From Lentisphaera araneosa HTCC2155 (GTDB lineage Bacteria; Verrucomicrobiota; Lentisphaeria; Lentisphaerales; Lentisphaeraceae): a stretch of DNA of 64,000 nucleotides. Below the pieces are notes generated by a model. That model was not told the DNA's origin. It searched no databases and saw nothing but the letters and a program-made list of their open reading frames with translations. Where the stretch lies: NCBI RefSeq assembly GCF_000170755.1, contig NZ_ABCK01000017.1, positions 1 through 64,000 on the forward strand, in the 5' to 3' direction. Below, piece by piece: positions 11,301 through 20,266 of the stretch. The first letter of the stretch is position 1. Each line of letters starts with the position of its first letter. The position numbers and the translations under genes were made by a program.

Positions 11301-12596
11301 TATATTGACGCGCGTTTGGTCGGCCAAGAAGATGGTAGCCACGTTGTCGTTAATAAAAATGGTAAACTTGCCATTGTTAATGCAAACGGCGTTTATGAAG
11401 AAGAGCACCAACTCGTCCCTGGTACACAAGTATTCAAGAAAGAGGGTGATTCGGTTAAAGTTGACGAAATGATCGCTCAGTGGGACCCGTACAATGTTCC
11501 GATTATCACTGAAACTAAAGGTCGCGTACACTTCATTGACCTCGTTGACGGTGTAACTTTGAAGCGCGAAATTAACGCGGCTTCTGGTGAAGAAGAAAAC
11601 GTTGTTCTTGAACACCGTGATGACCTTCACCCACAATTATCTATTGTTGACGCGGAAGGCAATATGCTCGCTCACTACTCAATGCCTAACGGTGCACACA
11701 TTATCGTTGAAGAAGGTTTTGATGTTGTAGCTGGTGAAGTACTTGCTAAAATCCCACGTCAATCAGCAAAAACGAAAGATATTACTGGTGGTTTACCACG
11801 TGTTGCTGAAATCTTTGAAGCTCGTCTTCCAAAGAATCCAGCTGTTATCGCACCAATCGATGGTTACATCGAGTTCGGTCGCGTTAGCAAAGGTAAGCAG
11901 CAGCTTACGCTTAACGATCCAGAAAATAATCTTTCAGAATCTATATTGATTCCAACTACTAAACGTATCATCGTTCACAATGGTGAATTTGTACGCAAAG
12001 GTTCAACTATCACTGATGGTTCTCCTGTGCTGCAAGATATGCTTGAAGTATGTGGTGCTCAAGAACTTCAGGAATACCTCGTTAACGAAGTTCAAGATGT
12101 ATACCGTACTCAAGGTGTTGAGATCAATGACAAACACGTTGAAATTGTCGTTCGTCAAATGCTTAGAAAAATCCGTATTGCCGATTCTGGTAGTACTGCT
12201 TTCCTCGCTGGTGAACAGGTTGATAAGAAAGCTTTCGAAAAAGAGAACGAGCGCGTTCTTGCCGAAGGTGGACAGCCTGCTGAAGGTGTACCGGTATTAC
12301 TCGGTGTTACCAAAGCATCTCTCGAAACCGATAGTTTCATTTCTGCAGCATCCTTCCAGGATACAACTCGTATCTTAACTGATGCAGCAACTCTCGGTAA
12401 AGTGGATACTCTCGAAGGCTTTAAAGAAAATGTAATCATGGGTCACCTCATTCCAGCTGGCACTGGTATTGAGCAAGCTCGCGACATTAAAGTTGTTAAA
12501 GTTGGTCATGTTGAAATCGTCGCTGATATTGACGAAGACGCCGACGACGAGTTCAGCCTTTTACAGTCAACAAACGAGATGCTCAGCCTCGACTAA
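8325..12596 (+). CDS. rpoC: DNA-directed RNA polymerase beta' subunit
   Basis: The product has 1423 residues (E. coli 1407). The N-terminal zinc ribbon [19 protein letters not shown] is intact, the catalytic Mg-binding loop NADFDGDQM lies at 462-470, and the second zinc site has [11 protein letters not shown]. The trigger-loop/bridge-helix block ([19 protein letters not shown]) and the C-terminal [15 protein letters not shown] are also present. It is translated just downstream of rpoB. A GNRA-loop hairpin and a T tract follow before rpsL. Confidence 0.99.
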   Translation: MENDIRRKLFADAGSRGGTNFSQVTINLANPDTITSWSKGEVKNPETINYRTFKPEKGGLFCEKIFGPTKDWECSCGKFKRIKHKGIICDRCGVEVTKARVRRERMGHIDLAVPVTHIWFFKCMPSRLGMVLDMTARNLEKIIYYEDYIVTNPGDTPLLPKQILTDAEYRESKELYGDDFEASMGASAVKELLSQIVPEDLLEQLKGEMAATRSKANHKKIAKRMRLMEGFIANNSRPEWMIIETLPVIPPDLRPLVPLDGGRFATSDLNDLYRRVINRNNRLKNLLHLRTPDVIVRNEKRMLQEAVDSLLDNGRHGRAVTGASNRQLKSLSDMLKGKQGRFRQNLLGKRVDYSGRSVIVVGPELKLHQCGIPKQMAMVLFEPFIIRKLKDNGVAHTVRAAKKMIERGAPEVWDVLESVTKGHPVMLNRAPTLHRLSIQAFDPVLIEGKALRIHPLVCTAYNADFDGDQMAVHVPLSNEAQLECKLLLLSPNNILSPANGKPLCTPTQDMTLGCYYVSYLSKAAEMRANHLREFDAAAKAYYAAPKHTKKEKRIFDEFLGDMRTVKYFDKFSDVLWALEKGSVKLHEIIKYKNPDFGTETTWGDKDLKFLVTTPGRCVFHQIWDDKLGFLNKTVTKKTLSDMINDAFEIIGRAKTVEVIDELKKNGFAYATKSGFSVATDDMIIPDEKQGMVDEAMAEVEEVRQQYKKGVITNNERYNKIIDIWTHCNSIVAKKLFQTIELNNGQDEINSVFAMMDSGARGSKDQIRQLAGMRGLMAKPSGEIIERPILSSFREGLTVLEYFISSHGARKGLADTALKTADSGYMTRKLVDVSQDVVISEEDCGTAKGIQVAAIRVGDEVKISLIDRIVGRVSVDDIHDPLAEGDKDAFIVKSGEVIDKHIAKDLEDRGIEEVRIRSVLTCESDRGVCSKCYGILLASTNIAQKGDAVGIIAAQSIGEPGTQLTMRTFHVGGTASTAYKQPMIKPKSAGTVTYIDARLVGQEDGSHVVVNKNGKLAIVNANGVYEEEHQLVPGTQVFKKEGDSVKVDEMIAQWDPYNVPIITETKGRVHFIDLVDGVTLKREINAASGEEENVVLEHRDDLHPQLSIVDAEGNMLAHYSMPNGAHIIVEEGFDVVAGEVLAKIPRQSAKTKDITGGLPRVAEIFEARLPKNPAVIAPIDGYIEFGRVSKGKQQLTLNDPENNLSESILIPTTKRIIVHNGEFVRKGSTITDGSPVLQDMLEVCGAQELQEYLVNEVQDVYRTQGVEINDKHVEIVVRQMLRKIRIADSGSTAFLAGEQVDKKAFEKENERVLAEGGQPAEGVPVLLGVTKASLETDSFISAASFQDTTRILTDAATLGKVDTLEGFKENVIMGHLIPAGTGIEQARDIKVVKVGHVEIVADIDEDADDEFSLLQSTNEMLSLD

Positions 12597-12608
12597 TAAA
12601 TTATGGGA

Positions 12609-12628
12609 GTCGGCTTGCAAAAGCCGAC
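12609..12628 (+). terminator. rpoC-rpsL intergenic hairpin
   Basis: The perfect stem GTCGGCTT/AAGCCGAC with the GNRA tetraloop GCAA lies 12 bp after rpoC. The T8 tract (12650-12657) is 21 bp further on, so this is not a canonical intrinsic terminator. It could be a weak terminator, an RNA-processing site or a ribosomal-protein binding site for the rpsL-rpsG-fusA mRNA. The function is not determined. Confidence 0.45.
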
Positions 12629-12693
12629 ACCTACGCTAACCTATCGAACTTTTTTTTGAAAAATAAGTTTAAATACGAATTAAGGAATTGTTA

Positions 12694-13071
12694 ATGCCTA
12701 CTATTAACCAACTTGTAAGAAAAGGGCGTAAACGTAAAGTTACTAAAAGTACTTCACGCGCTCTTGACAACTGCCCTCAGCGTAGGGGAGTTTGCGTTCA
12801 GGTTATGACCAGAACGCCTAAGAAGCCAAACTCGGCTTTACGTAAAGTAGCTCGTGTACGTCTCACTAATGGTGAAGAAGTTTCAGCATACATCGGTGGC
12901 GAAGGCCACAACCTCCAAGAACACAGCGTTGTACTTGTTCGCGGTGGCCGTGTTCGTGACCTTCCAGGTGTACGTTATCACGTTGTTCGTGGTGCTCTTG
13001 ACTGCCTCGGTGTAGACAAGCGTGGCCAAGGTCGTTCTAAATACGGCGCTAAGAAGCCTAAGAAAGGATAA
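12694..13071 (+). CDS. rpsL: 30S ribosomal protein S12
   Basis: The 125-residue uS12 sits at the decoding centre. The start chosen is the ATG at 12694 ([12 protein letters not shown]), 7 bp after AAGGA; a TTG two codons earlier is not needed. The first streptomycin loop is wild type ([12 protein letters not shown], Lys43). The second reads [13 protein letters not shown], so position 88 is Arg (codon CGT at 12955-12957) instead of the common Lys. It starts the rpsL-rpsG-fusA part of the cluster. Confidence 0.98.
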   Translation: MPTINQLVRKGRKRKVTKSTSRALDNCPQRRGVCVQVMTRTPKKPNSALRKVARVRLTNGEEVSAYIGGEGHNLQEHSVVLVRGGRVRDLPGVRYHVVRGALDCLGVDKRGQGRSKYGAKKPKKG

Positions 13072-13076
13072 GATTA

Positions 13077-13547
13077 ATGAGAAAAAATCGTGCACCTAAG
13101 CGTCCTGTAACTCCTGACGCAAAATACAATAGTGAGCTTCTTTCTCGCCTCATCAACATGGTGATGCAAGACGGTAAGAAATCAACGGCTCAAGCTGTTG
13201 TTTACAAAGCTTTAGCTACTGTAACTTCAAAAATCAAAGATTCTGATGCAATCGAAGTTTTCTTCGGCGCAGTAGAAAATATCAAGCCACAAGTAATGGT
13301 GAAAAGTCGCCGTGTCGGTGGTGCTAACTACCAAGTACCTGTAGAAGTTGCTCCTGATCGCCAAGTATCACTCGCTATGCGTTGGATGATCACGTTTGCC
13401 CAAAACAAAAAGGGTAAGCCAATGGATCAAGCACTTGCGTCTGAAATCATCGATGCTTTCAACAACACTGGTAGTGCTGTTAAGAAGAAAGATGAAGTTC
13501 ACCGCATGGCAGCAGCCAACAAGGCTTTTGCTCACTACCGCTGGTAG
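13077..13547 (+). CDS. rpsG: 30S ribosomal protein S7
   Basis: The 156-residue uS7 is the primary binder of the 16S 3' domain. It shows the basic N-terminus with KRPVTPDAKYNSELLSRLIN, the central block VKSRRVGGANYQVPVEV, and the C-terminal KKKDEVHRMAAANKAFAHYRW. It starts 5 bp after rpsL. It is often the translational repressor of its operon; no operator structure is claimed here. Confidence 0.98.
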   Translation: MRKNRAPKRPVTPDAKYNSELLSRLINMVMQDGKKSTAQAVVYKALATVTSKIKDSDAIEVFFGAVENIKPQVMVKSRRVGGANYQVPVEVAPDRQVSLAMRWMITFAQNKKGKPMDQALASEIIDAFNNTGSAVKKKDEVHRMAAANKAFAHYRW

Positions 13548-13588
13548 TCTGTAGACTATAGATCGAACCTTAGAACAGTGAGTTGCAT

Positions 13589-15644
13589 ATGAGCGGCACT
13601 AAGTCAAGTAGTATTAACTCTCTTTCCAAGGTTCGAAATATCGGCATCATGGCTCACATTGATGCTGGTAAAACAACCACCACAGAGAGAGTTCTATTTT
13701 ACACCGGTAAGAATTATAAAATCGGTGAAGTTCACGATGGTAATACCACGATGGACTGGATGCAGCAGGAACAAGAGCGCGGAATTACGATTACCTCGGC
13801 CGCCACGACCTGCTTTTGGAATGATCACAAGATCAATATTATCGACACCCCTGGGCACGTTGACTTCACAGTGGAAGTTGAACGTGCTCTTCGCGTTTTA
13901 GATGGCGCAGTTGCCGTCTACTGTGCCGTTGGCGCAGTTCAGCCCCAATCTGAGACTGTCTGGCGTCAAGCGCGTAAATATAACGTTCCCACAATTGCTT
14001 TTGTAAATAAAATGGACCGCATTGGTGCGGACTTCGCAAATGTTGTTAGCGAACTTCGCAGCAAACTAGAAGCCAATGCCGTTCCGATTCAGTTGCCAAT
14101 TGGCGCTGAAGCAGAATTTTCCGGGATTGTTGATTTAATCAAGATGAAAGCCTTCTCCTATAATGGTGAGAAAGGTGAAGAAGTTGTTGAATCAGAAATC
14201 CCCGCTGACTTAGCAGAAGATGCTGAGTTTGCACGTACTGAAATGATTGATTCTCTTTCCGAGTTTAGCGATGAGATTGCTGAGCTCTACCTCGAAGAAC
14301 AAGCGATCCCCGAAGAACTCATCATTTCAGTTTTACGTGAACATACAATTAAAAATGAAGTCGTTCCCGTTTTATGCGGTACGGCATTTAAGAACAAGGG
14401 TGTGCAAAGTCTTCTCGATGCGGTTCTCGCAATTTTGCCTGCGCCCAATGAGCTTCCCGATAAAGAAGGTCTCGATCCTAAAAAGGATGAAGCGGTCATT
14501 GTTTCAGCAAATCCTAAGGGCCCACTCGTAGCCCTCGTTTTTAAAATCATGACGGATCCCTATGTGGGTCGCATCACTTACGCACGAATTTATTCTGGTA
14601 CACTCTCAAAGGGTGACAAGGTAGAGAATTTCCGTAATAACAAAAATGAGAAAGTATCTCGTCTTCTACAAATGCACGCCAATTCACAAGAAGATATCAA
14701 GACGGCTCAAGCCGGTGATATCGTCGCTATTGTCGGAGCGCGTTTTTGTACAACGGGTGATACTCTTTCCACGAAAGACTTCCCTTGTGTGCTCGAAGAA
14801 ATGACTTTCCCTGATACGGTGATCTCCATGGTCATCGAGCCAAAATCGAGCTCTGAAAAAGATAAGCTCGAAGTCGCGCTTAAAGCTCTTTCAGACGAAG
14901 ATCCTACTTTCAATATTTCTTTCAATGAAGAGACCGCCCAAACTCTTATTTCTGGCATGGGTGAACTTCACTTAGAGATTATTGCGGATCGTCTCATCGA
15001 GAATTCAAAGTCAATGCAAATACTGGTAATCCACAAGTTCCTATCGTGAAGCCGTAGTGGATTCAGCCGACTATACCGAAACCTTCGTTCGTGAAACGCC
15101 TAATGGTAATCTATTTGCCGAAGTTTCACTCCGAGTCGAACCCCTCGAAAGAGGCAAAGGTTTTGTGCTTGACAACAGACTTTCTCCGGGAATTATTCCA
15201 GAAGAGCTTGAAAATTCTATAATTGAGGGTATAAACGAATCTTCTCGAACCGGTGTTGAACACGGTTACCCCTTGACGGATACGAAAGTTTCTGTAGTTG
15301 GAGCAGCTCATCATTCGACTGATTCCAGCGACATTGCATTCAAAGCCGCCGCTTCAATTGCTCTTCGCAATGCAGCTCTCAAGGCGAAACTTGTTAAACT
15401 CGAACCGATGATGAAACTGGAAATTGATACGCCCGAAGAAAATACTGGCGATGTCATTGGCGATATTTCATCTCGACGAGGTTCAGTACTCAACATGGAA
15501 AGTGTTGGTAACTTCTCGAAAGTTTCAGCTCACGTTCCGCTAGCAAAGCTTTTCCGTTACACCACGGACTTGCGTTCGCTCACTAAAGGTCGCGCTTCTG
15601 CGTCGATTGAGCTTTCGCACTTCACTGAGGTAGCAGAAAATTAA
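13589..15644 (+). CDS. fusA: Elongation factor G, frame broken twice (near 14998 and 15040)
   Basis: EF-G drives ribosomal translocation. The G domain is clear: [13 protein letters not shown] near the N-terminus, [12 protein letters not shown]. The first frame holds about 470 codons up to DRLI. Homology then moves to another frame ([13 protein letters not shown], domain III/IV boundary), and again after a second break ([15 protein letters not shown]...) to the stop at 15644. Each break needs one extra base, at about 14998 and 15040. With both restored the length is about 685 residues, against 704 in E. coli. The ATG at 13589 is preferred over an in-frame TTG at 13583. Two single-base losses 42 bp apart in an essential gene suggest a local patch of poor sequence. 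Confidence 0.9.
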
Positions 15645-15681
15645 TAATAATAACTTAACTTAATAAGTAAGGTAAAAACAT

Positions 15682-15990
15682 ATGGCTAAGCAAACCATTA
15701 GAATAAGATTGCAATCTTACGACCACGCCGTGCTTGATACATCTGCTTCAGATATCGTCAAGACTGTAAAACGTGCTGGTGCTCGTGTTGCCGGTCCTAT
15801 TCCTCTGCCCACAAGAGTTGAGCGTTTCACTGTAAACCGCTCTCCCCACGTGAACAAAAAGGCAATGGATCAATTCGAAATCAGAACTCACAAGCGTCTT
15901 CTTGACATTGTGGAGCCTACACCCAAATGCGTAGACGAGCTCAAGAAGCTCAACCTCCCCGCTGGTGTAGACATCGCAGTTAAGATATAA
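15682..15990 (+). CDS. rpsJ: 30S ribosomal protein S10
   Basis: This 102-residue uS10 begins [15 protein letters not shown] and has the conserved [35 protein letters not shown] block. S10 is part of the small-subunit head and of the NusB antitermination complex. It begins the S10 operon segment only 37 bp after fusA with no terminator between, so the str and S10 operons are joined. TAAGGT upstream of the ATG serves as ribosome-binding site. Confidence 0.98.
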   Translation: MAKQTIRIRLQSYDHAVLDTSASDIVKTVKRAGARVAGPIPLPTRVERFTVNRSPHVNKKAMDQFEIRTHKRLLDIVEPTPKCVDELKKLNLPAGVDIAVKI

Positions 15991-16002
15991 TAGGAGTTTG
16001 TT

Positions 16003-16635
16003 ATGACTGGTATTATTGGTAAAAAATTGGGTATGACTCAGGTATACGACGATAAAGGTCGCCTCGTTCCTGTTACAGTTATTGAAGCTGGTCCTTGCCC
16101 AGTACTCGACGTTAAAACTAACGACAAAGATTCTTACTCAGCACTTCAAATCGGTTTCGGTTCTAAGCGCGCTAAGAATGTATCTAAAGCTGTTCTCGGA
16201 CATCTTGCTAAATCTAACAATCAAGAGAACCCTCCTGCTCTTATCAAAGAAATCCGCCTCGAAGCTGATTCTGATAAAGAAGTCGGTTCAGTTCTCACTG
16301 TCGAAGAATTCAGCGATATTGCATACGTTGATGTTATCGGTACGACTAAAGGTCGTGGTTTCCAGGGCGTTGTAAAACGTTGGAACTTCGGTGGCGGTCG
16401 TGCATCTCACGGTGGTGACTGGGAACGTAAAGGTGGTTCCATTGGTATGTGTAACTGGCCCGGACGTGTATTTAAAGGCAAAAAAATGCCTGGTCACATG
16501 GGTAGTGTTCAGCGTACTTCACAAGGTTTAAAAGTTATTCAGGTTCGTCCTGAAGAAAACATCCTTATGGTGAAAGGTGCTGTTCCTGGTTTTAATGGCG
16601 GCGTTGTCGTTGTTAAGAAAGCAATCAAGAAGTAA
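16003..16635 (+). CDS. rplC: 50S ribosomal protein L3
   Basis: This 210-residue uL3 starts MTGIIGKKLGMTQVYDDKG. Its extended loop with RWNFGGGRASHG reaches towards the peptidyl-transferase centre, and KMPGHMGSVQRT follows. The order S10-L3-L4-L23-L2-S19 is canonical. AGGAG lies 8 bp before the ATG. Confidence 0.98.
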   Translation: MTGIIGKKLGMTQVYDDKGRLVPVTVIEAGPCPVLDVKTNDKDSYSALQIGFGSKRAKNVSKAVLGHLAKSNNQENPPALIKEIRLEADSDKEVGSVLTVEEFSDIAYVDVIGTTKGRGFQGVVKRWNFGGGRASHGGDWERKGGSIGMCNWPGRVFKGKKMPGHMGSVQRTSQGLKVIQVRPEENILMVKGAVPGFNGGVVVVKKAIKK

Positions 16636-16650
16636 TCGGAGTATTGAATC

Positions 16651-17298
16651 ATGACTAAAGTAAATACTGTAGACTCAAAGGGTCAAGCTTCCGGTGAATT
16701 AGAAATCAATTCCAAGTGGCTTGAATTCGAAAAAGGTGAGCAAGCTGTACACGAATCTGTTGTAGCTTTCCTCGCAAGCCTTCGTTCAGGTAGTGCTAAT
16801 ACTAAAACTCGTTCTGAAAAGCGTGGTGGCGGAAGAAAGCCTTGGCGTCAAAAAGGTACGGGTAATGCTCGTGCTGGCTCAACACGCTCTCCTATTTGGA
16901 CTGGTGGTGGTGTAGCTTTCGGCCCTAAGCCTCGTTCTTATGCAAAAAATGTTAACAAGAAAGTTCGTCGTTTAGCTGTACGTCGCGCACTCGCTGAGCG
17001 TATCCAAGCTGAAGAACTTATCGTAGTTGACTCATTCGCATTTGAAAAACCTTCAACTAAAACTGCTATTGCTTTCCTCGAAAGCGTTAATGCTGCTGAT
17101 CGTCCAGTAATCATCCTTAGCGATGACCTTACTGAAAACATTGAGAATCTTGAAAATACTGCAAAGTCTTTCAACAACGTTTCTCTTGTTATGACGGCTT
17201 CAGAAGTTAATGCTTACGATATCCTTTCTGGTAAGAAAGTAATCATCACCAAAGCTGCTCTCGAGCAGGTTGGTCAACGTATTTCTGCGGAGGCTTAA
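16651..17298 (+). CDS. rplD: 50S ribosomal protein L4
   Basis: This 215-residue uL4 has the characteristic tunnel loop: TRSEKRGGGRKPWRQKGTGNARAGS is present as a continuous conserved block near residues 53-77. In E. coli L4 represses the S10 operon by attenuation; the leader here is not the same because rpsJ follows fusA directly. The 3' end carries the GCGGAGG ribosome-binding site of rplW. Confidence 0.98.
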   Translation: MTKVNTVDSKGQASGELEINSKWLEFEKGEQAVHESVVAFLASLRSGSANTKTRSEKRGGGRKPWRQKGTGNARAGSTRSPIWTGGGVAFGPKPRSYAKNVNKKVRRLAVRRALAERIQAEELIVVDSFAFEKPSTKTAIAFLESVNAADRPVIILSDDLTENIENLENTAKSFNNVSLVMTASEVNAYDILSGKKVIITKAALEQVGQRISAEA

Positions 17299-17299
17299 G

Positions 17300-17581
17300 A
17301 TGAGCAATTATAAAGTAATTAAAACTGTTGTTCTCACTGAGAAGTCTTCCGCTGCAATGGAAGATCAAAACAAGTACACTTTCAAAGTAGCTTCAAGCGC
17401 TAACAAGATCGAGATTGCTAACGCAGTTCAAAAGATCTTCAATGTGAAAGTACAATCTGTCAACACTATGAACTACACTGGTAAGAAGAAGCGTCAGCGC
17501 ACTGCCATGGCTGGTAAAAAAGCCAACTGGAAGAAAGCGATCGTTACTCTTAAGTCTGGTGAGATTATTAACCTCTACTAG
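17300..17581 (+). CDS. rplW: 50S ribosomal protein L23
   Basis: The 93-residue uL23 lies at the tunnel exit, where it docks trigger factor and SRP. It begins MSNYKVIKTVVLTEKSS; AANKIEIANAVQKIFNVKV and the NTMNYTGKKKR loop are typical. The start is the ATG at 17300, one base after the rplD stop and 6 bp after GCGGAGG. An upstream in-frame candidate at 17270 would overlap rplD and extend the protein beyond family length. Confidence 0.97.
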   Translation: MSNYKVIKTVVLTEKSSAAMEDQNKYTFKVASSANKIEIANAVQKIFNVKVQSVNTMNYTGKKKRQRTAMAGKKANWKKAIVTLKSGEIINLY

Positions 17582-17594
17582 GAGACAGTGAAAC

Positions 17595-18422
17595 ATGGCT
17601 ATTAAAACATATAAACCGACAACACCTTCTCTCCGTAATATGGTGACTGTAATTGACGAGACTATTACTCGCTCAAACTCAGAAAGATCACTTACTAAAG
17701 GTAAGAAGAGCACTGGTGGTCGTAATAACGCTGGTCGTATTACTACTCGTTTCCGTGGTGGTGGTGTTAAGCGTAAGTACCGTACTATCGACTTCAAACG
17801 TAACAAAGTTGGTGTCCCAGCTAAAGTTGCAGAGATCGAATACGATCCAAACCGTACTGCGAATATCGCACTTCTTCACTATGCAGATGGTGAAAAGCGC
17901 TACATCCTCGCTCCTGTTGGTCTTGAAAAAGGCGACACAGTAATGAGTGGTGAAAAAGCTGAATTTAAGCCTGGTAACGCGCTTAAAATCAAAGATATCC
18001 CAGTGGGTGTTGTTATTCACAATCTTGAGCTTGAGCCTGGTAAAGGTGCAGTAATGGTTCGTTCAGCTGGTCAAGAGGCCATCTTGCGTGCTAAAGAAAC
18101 TGACTTTGCTCAGATCAAACTTCCTTCTGGCGAAGTTCGTCTCGTTAACCTCAACTGCATGGCTACAATCGGCGTTGTTGGTAATGCGGATCATCGTAAA
18201 GCTAAAATTGGTAAAGCTGGTAAGAAGCGTTTCCAAGGTAAGCGTCCTCACGTTCGCGGTGTAGCGATGAACCCGGTCGATCACCCAATGGGTGGTGGTG
18301 AAGGTCGTACTTCTGGTGGTTCTCACCCAGTATCACCTTGGGGTCAACTTTCGAAGGGTTTCAAAACTCGTAACCCTCGTAAGAACTCTTCTAAATTCAT
18401 TATCGAAAAAAGGAAGAAATAA
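17595..18422 (+). CDS. rplB: 50S ribosomal protein L2
   Basis: The 275-residue uL2 is essential for subunit association and peptidyl transfer. It has the N-terminal [29 protein letters not shown], and the conserved C-terminal motif with [18 protein letters not shown] carrying the catalytic-centre histidine. AGGAGACAGTGAAAC precedes the ATG. rpsS follows 3 bp after the stop. Confidence 0.98.
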   Translation: MAIKTYKPTTPSLRNMVTVIDETITRSNSERSLTKGKKSTGGRNNAGRITTRFRGGGVKRKYRTIDFKRNKVGVPAKVAEIEYDPNRTANIALLHYADGEKRYILAPVGLEKGDTVMSGEKAEFKPGNALKIKDIPVGVVIHNLELEPGKGAVMVRSAGQEAILRAKETDFAQIKLPSGEVRLVNLNCMATIGVVGNADHRKAKIGKAGKKRFQGKRPHVRGVAMNPVDHPMGGGEGRTSGGSHPVSPWGQLSKGFKTRNPRKNSSKFIIEKRKK

Positions 18423-18425
18423 CTT

Positions 18426-18695
18426 ATGCCACGTTCAATTAAAAAAGGTCCATTTGTGGATGCACACCTCGCAGCAAAAGTTGAAAAAGCTACTGCTTCA
18501 GGTGACCACAAGGCCATTAAAACTTGGTCGCGCCGTTCTATGATTCTTCCTACTTTCGTAGGTTTGAATTTCGAAGTACACAACGGTAAAGAGTTTATTC
18601 CCGTTTTTGTAACTGACAATATGGTTGGTCACAAGCTCGGTGAATTCGCACTTACTCGTGCTTTCAGAACTCACGGTGTTATGTCCGGTAAATAA
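18426..18695 (+). CDS. rpsS: 30S ribosomal protein S19
   Basis: The 89-residue uS19 of the small-subunit head reads [15 protein letters not shown], the [10 protein letters not shown] block and [24 protein letters not shown]. It is the last gene of this operon: a strong terminator starts 25 bp after the stop. In most bacteria rplV and rpsC would follow here. Confidence 0.98.
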   Translation: MPRSIKKGPFVDAHLAAKVEKATASGDHKAIKTWSRRSMILPTFVGLNFEVHNGKEFIPVFVTDNMVGHKLGEFALTRAFRTHGVMSGK

Positions 18696-18719
18696 TCTGA
18701 TCTTTTTCAGTTATTTATA

Positions 18720-18753
18720 AAAAAAAGAGAGTCTTCGGACTCTCTTTTTTTTT
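18720..18753 (+). terminator. Intrinsic terminator after rpsS
   Basis: AAAAAAGAGAGTC (18721-18733), UUCG-type tetraloop TTCG (18734-18737) and the complementary GACTCTC followed by T9 form a near-perfect 13-bp stem with a poly-T tail. It can act in both directions. It ends the long ribosomal transcript. Confidence 0.95.
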
Positions 18754-18804
18754 GGTCTGATTTTCTAGAACTGACGTGCTTTGTAAAAGGCATGTAGTCC
18801 ACGC

Positions 18805-18826
18805 TTTAGAGGCTGTGTGAAAAACA
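18805..18826 (+). repeat. TTTA repeat plus left terminal inverted repeat of the IS1182-like remnant
   Basis: TTTA at 18805-18808 is followed by GAGGCTGTGTGAAAAACA at 18809-18826. The inverted partner lies at 22910-22927 and differs at one base (GAGACTG...). Confidence 0.75.
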
Positions 18827-18929
18827 AGCGTCGTACTCTATTTCCAGCTAAATTTTGTAAAGCAAATTAATTGTGTTTTACATTTATCAAAAATGACCTC
18901 CAAAGCGAAGGTAATGTATTTACGATTCA

Positions 18930-18982
18930 GTCATTTGTCCGGTAAGTATCGCTAGATACTAAAAAAGTGTAGTGTCCCCTTA
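18930..18982 (+). repeat. Left bipartite inverted repeat of the DUF1670 unit
   Basis: Outer arm GTCATTTGTCCG (18930-18941) and inner arm GTGTA-G-TGTCCCCTTA (18967-18982) are separated by a small hairpin, AGTATC-GCTA-GATACT (18945-18960). Both arms share the core TTGTCC/GTGTCC. Confidence 0.65.
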
Positions 18983-19025
18983 TAAATTGTTCTACCAAAA
19001 AGCAAAAAATAAGGAGCACTACACC

Positions 19026-19892
19026 ATGAGTATACAAATAGCGAACTCTCAAGAAAATCAAAGTCGTCGCTTATCTTTAAAAACAATGAACCAGCAAATG
19101 AGTCACTTGGCGGTTCATGGAGCGGGCCTAAGTCCCTGGGAAGCCAAAGAACTGGTTCGCATGATAGATGAGGTCTATTTTTCCTATAGCCAAAAGGAAC
19201 TTAAAGAAGGTCAACTCAAGTACAACTGCGTCTCGACCAAGGAAGGTGCAGGTAAGGCACTCAAAGACTGTGAAATGATAAGCGTCACTCTAAGTGTATT
19301 CAGTGATTTTGACGAAGAAGAGTTGCCCAATAGAAAAAATAAACAACGGCAAGTTGTTCGCCGTCAGCGTAGATTAATACGTTTGAGCGAAGAGGCTCGC
19401 GATCAAGGAGGTCTATTAAGCCAGGAGGATTTGGCCAAGCTGTTGATGTGCGATACAAAAACGATCCGATGTGATATCAAACACTTACAAGAGGAAGGTA
19501 TTGTCATTCCGACGCGTGGCCAACAAAAAGATATTGGTCCTGGAGTTACACACCGTGAATTGGTCATTCGTCATTGGGTGGAAGGCAAAGAAGAAGTTGA
19601 AGTTGCGAGTGCTACAAAACATTCGATGGGCGCCGTTGAGAGTTACCTTCAAAAGTTTAAAGTTGCGGTTTACTTACGGGTAGGGAAGAGCTTCACTGAC
19701 CATGAAATCGCGGTAGTTGCAGGAATCTCACAACGCGGCGTGAAGACATTCCTTAAGATTTACGACGAGTTTAAGAATAAAGATATGTTCAAACATCGTC
19801 TGGATGAAATCCTGCTTACAGGAGATGAATACTATAAGGAAGTTGGCGAAAAAAAAGACTCACTACTGTCGAATCTGTCCTGCCTCACTTAA
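19026..19892 (+). CDS. DUF1670-family protein A
   Basis: This 288-residue protein of unknown function has the DUF1670 pattern. A helix-turn-helix-like segment (LSQEDLAKLLMCDTKTIRCD) is followed by IPTRGQQKDIGPGVTHRELVI, a HSMGAVESYLQKF segment and a second HTH-like segment (DHEIAVVAGISQRGVKTF). No DDE, HUH or recombinase motif is visible. AAGGAG lies 9 bp before the ATG at 19026; an upstream GTG at 18972 lies inside the inverted repeat and is not preferred. The shared RG..D.GP..TH core makes it a paralogue of the gene at 21381. A DNA-binding role in mobility or its regulation is inferred only from architecture and context. Confidence 0.8.
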   Translation: MSIQIANSQENQSRRLSLKTMNQQMSHLAVHGAGLSPWEAKELVRMIDEVYFSYSQKELKEGQLKYNCVSTKEGAGKALKDCEMISVTLSVFSDFDEEELPNRKNKQRQVVRRQRRLIRLSEEARDQGGLLSQEDLAKLLMCDTKTIRCDIKHLQEEGIVIPTRGQQKDIGPGVTHRELVIRHWVEGKEEVEVASATKHSMGAVESYLQKFKVAVYLRVGKSFTDHEIAVVAGISQRGVKTFLKIYDEFKNKDMFKHRLDEILLTGDEYYKEVGEKKDSLLSNLSCLT

Positions 19893-19960
19893 AGGTTCGC
19901 AATTTTGGATGTCAGATTTTCAGCTTATAATAAAACAAGAAAATAAGCAAGGAATAAGCT

Positions 19961-20266
19961 ATGTCTGAAAAAGCAAGAAACCATATTAGCAGTGCAGAGA
20001 AAGTGTTAGCTGTTAAACGTCATTTACTCGAAGGAGTCGAGGTATCGGTAATTTGTGAAGAGTTAGATATCAACCCAAATCGTTTCTATGAATGGCAAAG
20101 TAAGCTCTTTAGCAATGGATCAGAAGCGTTAACACCGTCAAAGGAATCGCGAGCGGTCAAGAAAAAGATTGAAACTTTAGAGTCAAAAATTCGTCAAAAA
20201 GATCAAGTCGTCGTAGAACTTGCCAGCGAACTGATCGAAGCCAAAAAAAAAGCTGGGGAACTTTAA
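19961..20266 (+). CDS. IS3-family transposase OrfA
   Basis: The 101-residue OrfA has an N-terminal helix-turn-helix (EKVLAVKRHLLEGVEVSVICEEL ... NRFYEWQ) for terminal-repeat binding, then a C-terminal coiled coil or leucine zipper (IETLESKIRQKDQVVVELASEL). The A9G tract at 20243-20252 lies seven codons before its stop. AAGGAAT lies about 5 bp before the ATG. It functions alone as a regulator and, fused to OrfB, as the transposase. Confidence 0.9.
   Translation: MSEKARNHISSAEKVLAVKRHLLEGVEVSVICEELDINPNRFYEWQSKLFSNGSEALTPSKESRAVKKKIETLESKIRQKDQVVVELASELIEAKKKAGEL
20243..20252 (+). promoter_or_regulatory. Programmed -1 ribosomal frameshift site A9G
   Basis: Nine A followed by G includes the slippery heptamer A-AAA-AAA in the OrfA frame. 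Slipping back one base makes the next codon AGC (20251-20253) and opens the OrfB frame without a stop. A-rich heptamers at this place are the established mechanism for OrfAB fusion in IS3-family elements. Confidence 0.85.

Larger units (their letters stand above)
18696..19025. other. 330-bp gene-free junction between the S10 segment and the mobile island
   Basis: The stretch holds, in order: the rpsS terminator (18720-18753); about 50 bp without recognised signals; the TTTA direct repeat and left end of the IS1182-like remnant (18805-18826); about 100 bp of AT-rich remnant sequence; and the left bipartite repeat of the DUF1670 unit (18930-18982) with the small hairpin AGTATC/GATACT (18945-18960). 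The ribosome-binding site AAGGAG of the first DUF1670 gene is at 19011-19016. No coding sequence is supported. Confidence 0.7.

Noticed and set aside
147-12439. Long minus-strand open frames across tuf, rpoB, rpoC and ribosomal protein genes
   Set aside because: They are antisense shadows of strongly conserved genes with biased codon use; none has a recognisable domain or ribosome-binding site.
14998-15041. Programmed frameshifting in fusA, nusG or cimA
   Set aside because: Each site would need a -1 shift, but none shows an X-XXY-YYZ slippery heptamer or a clear following pseudoknot, and fusA and cimA would need two shifts each.
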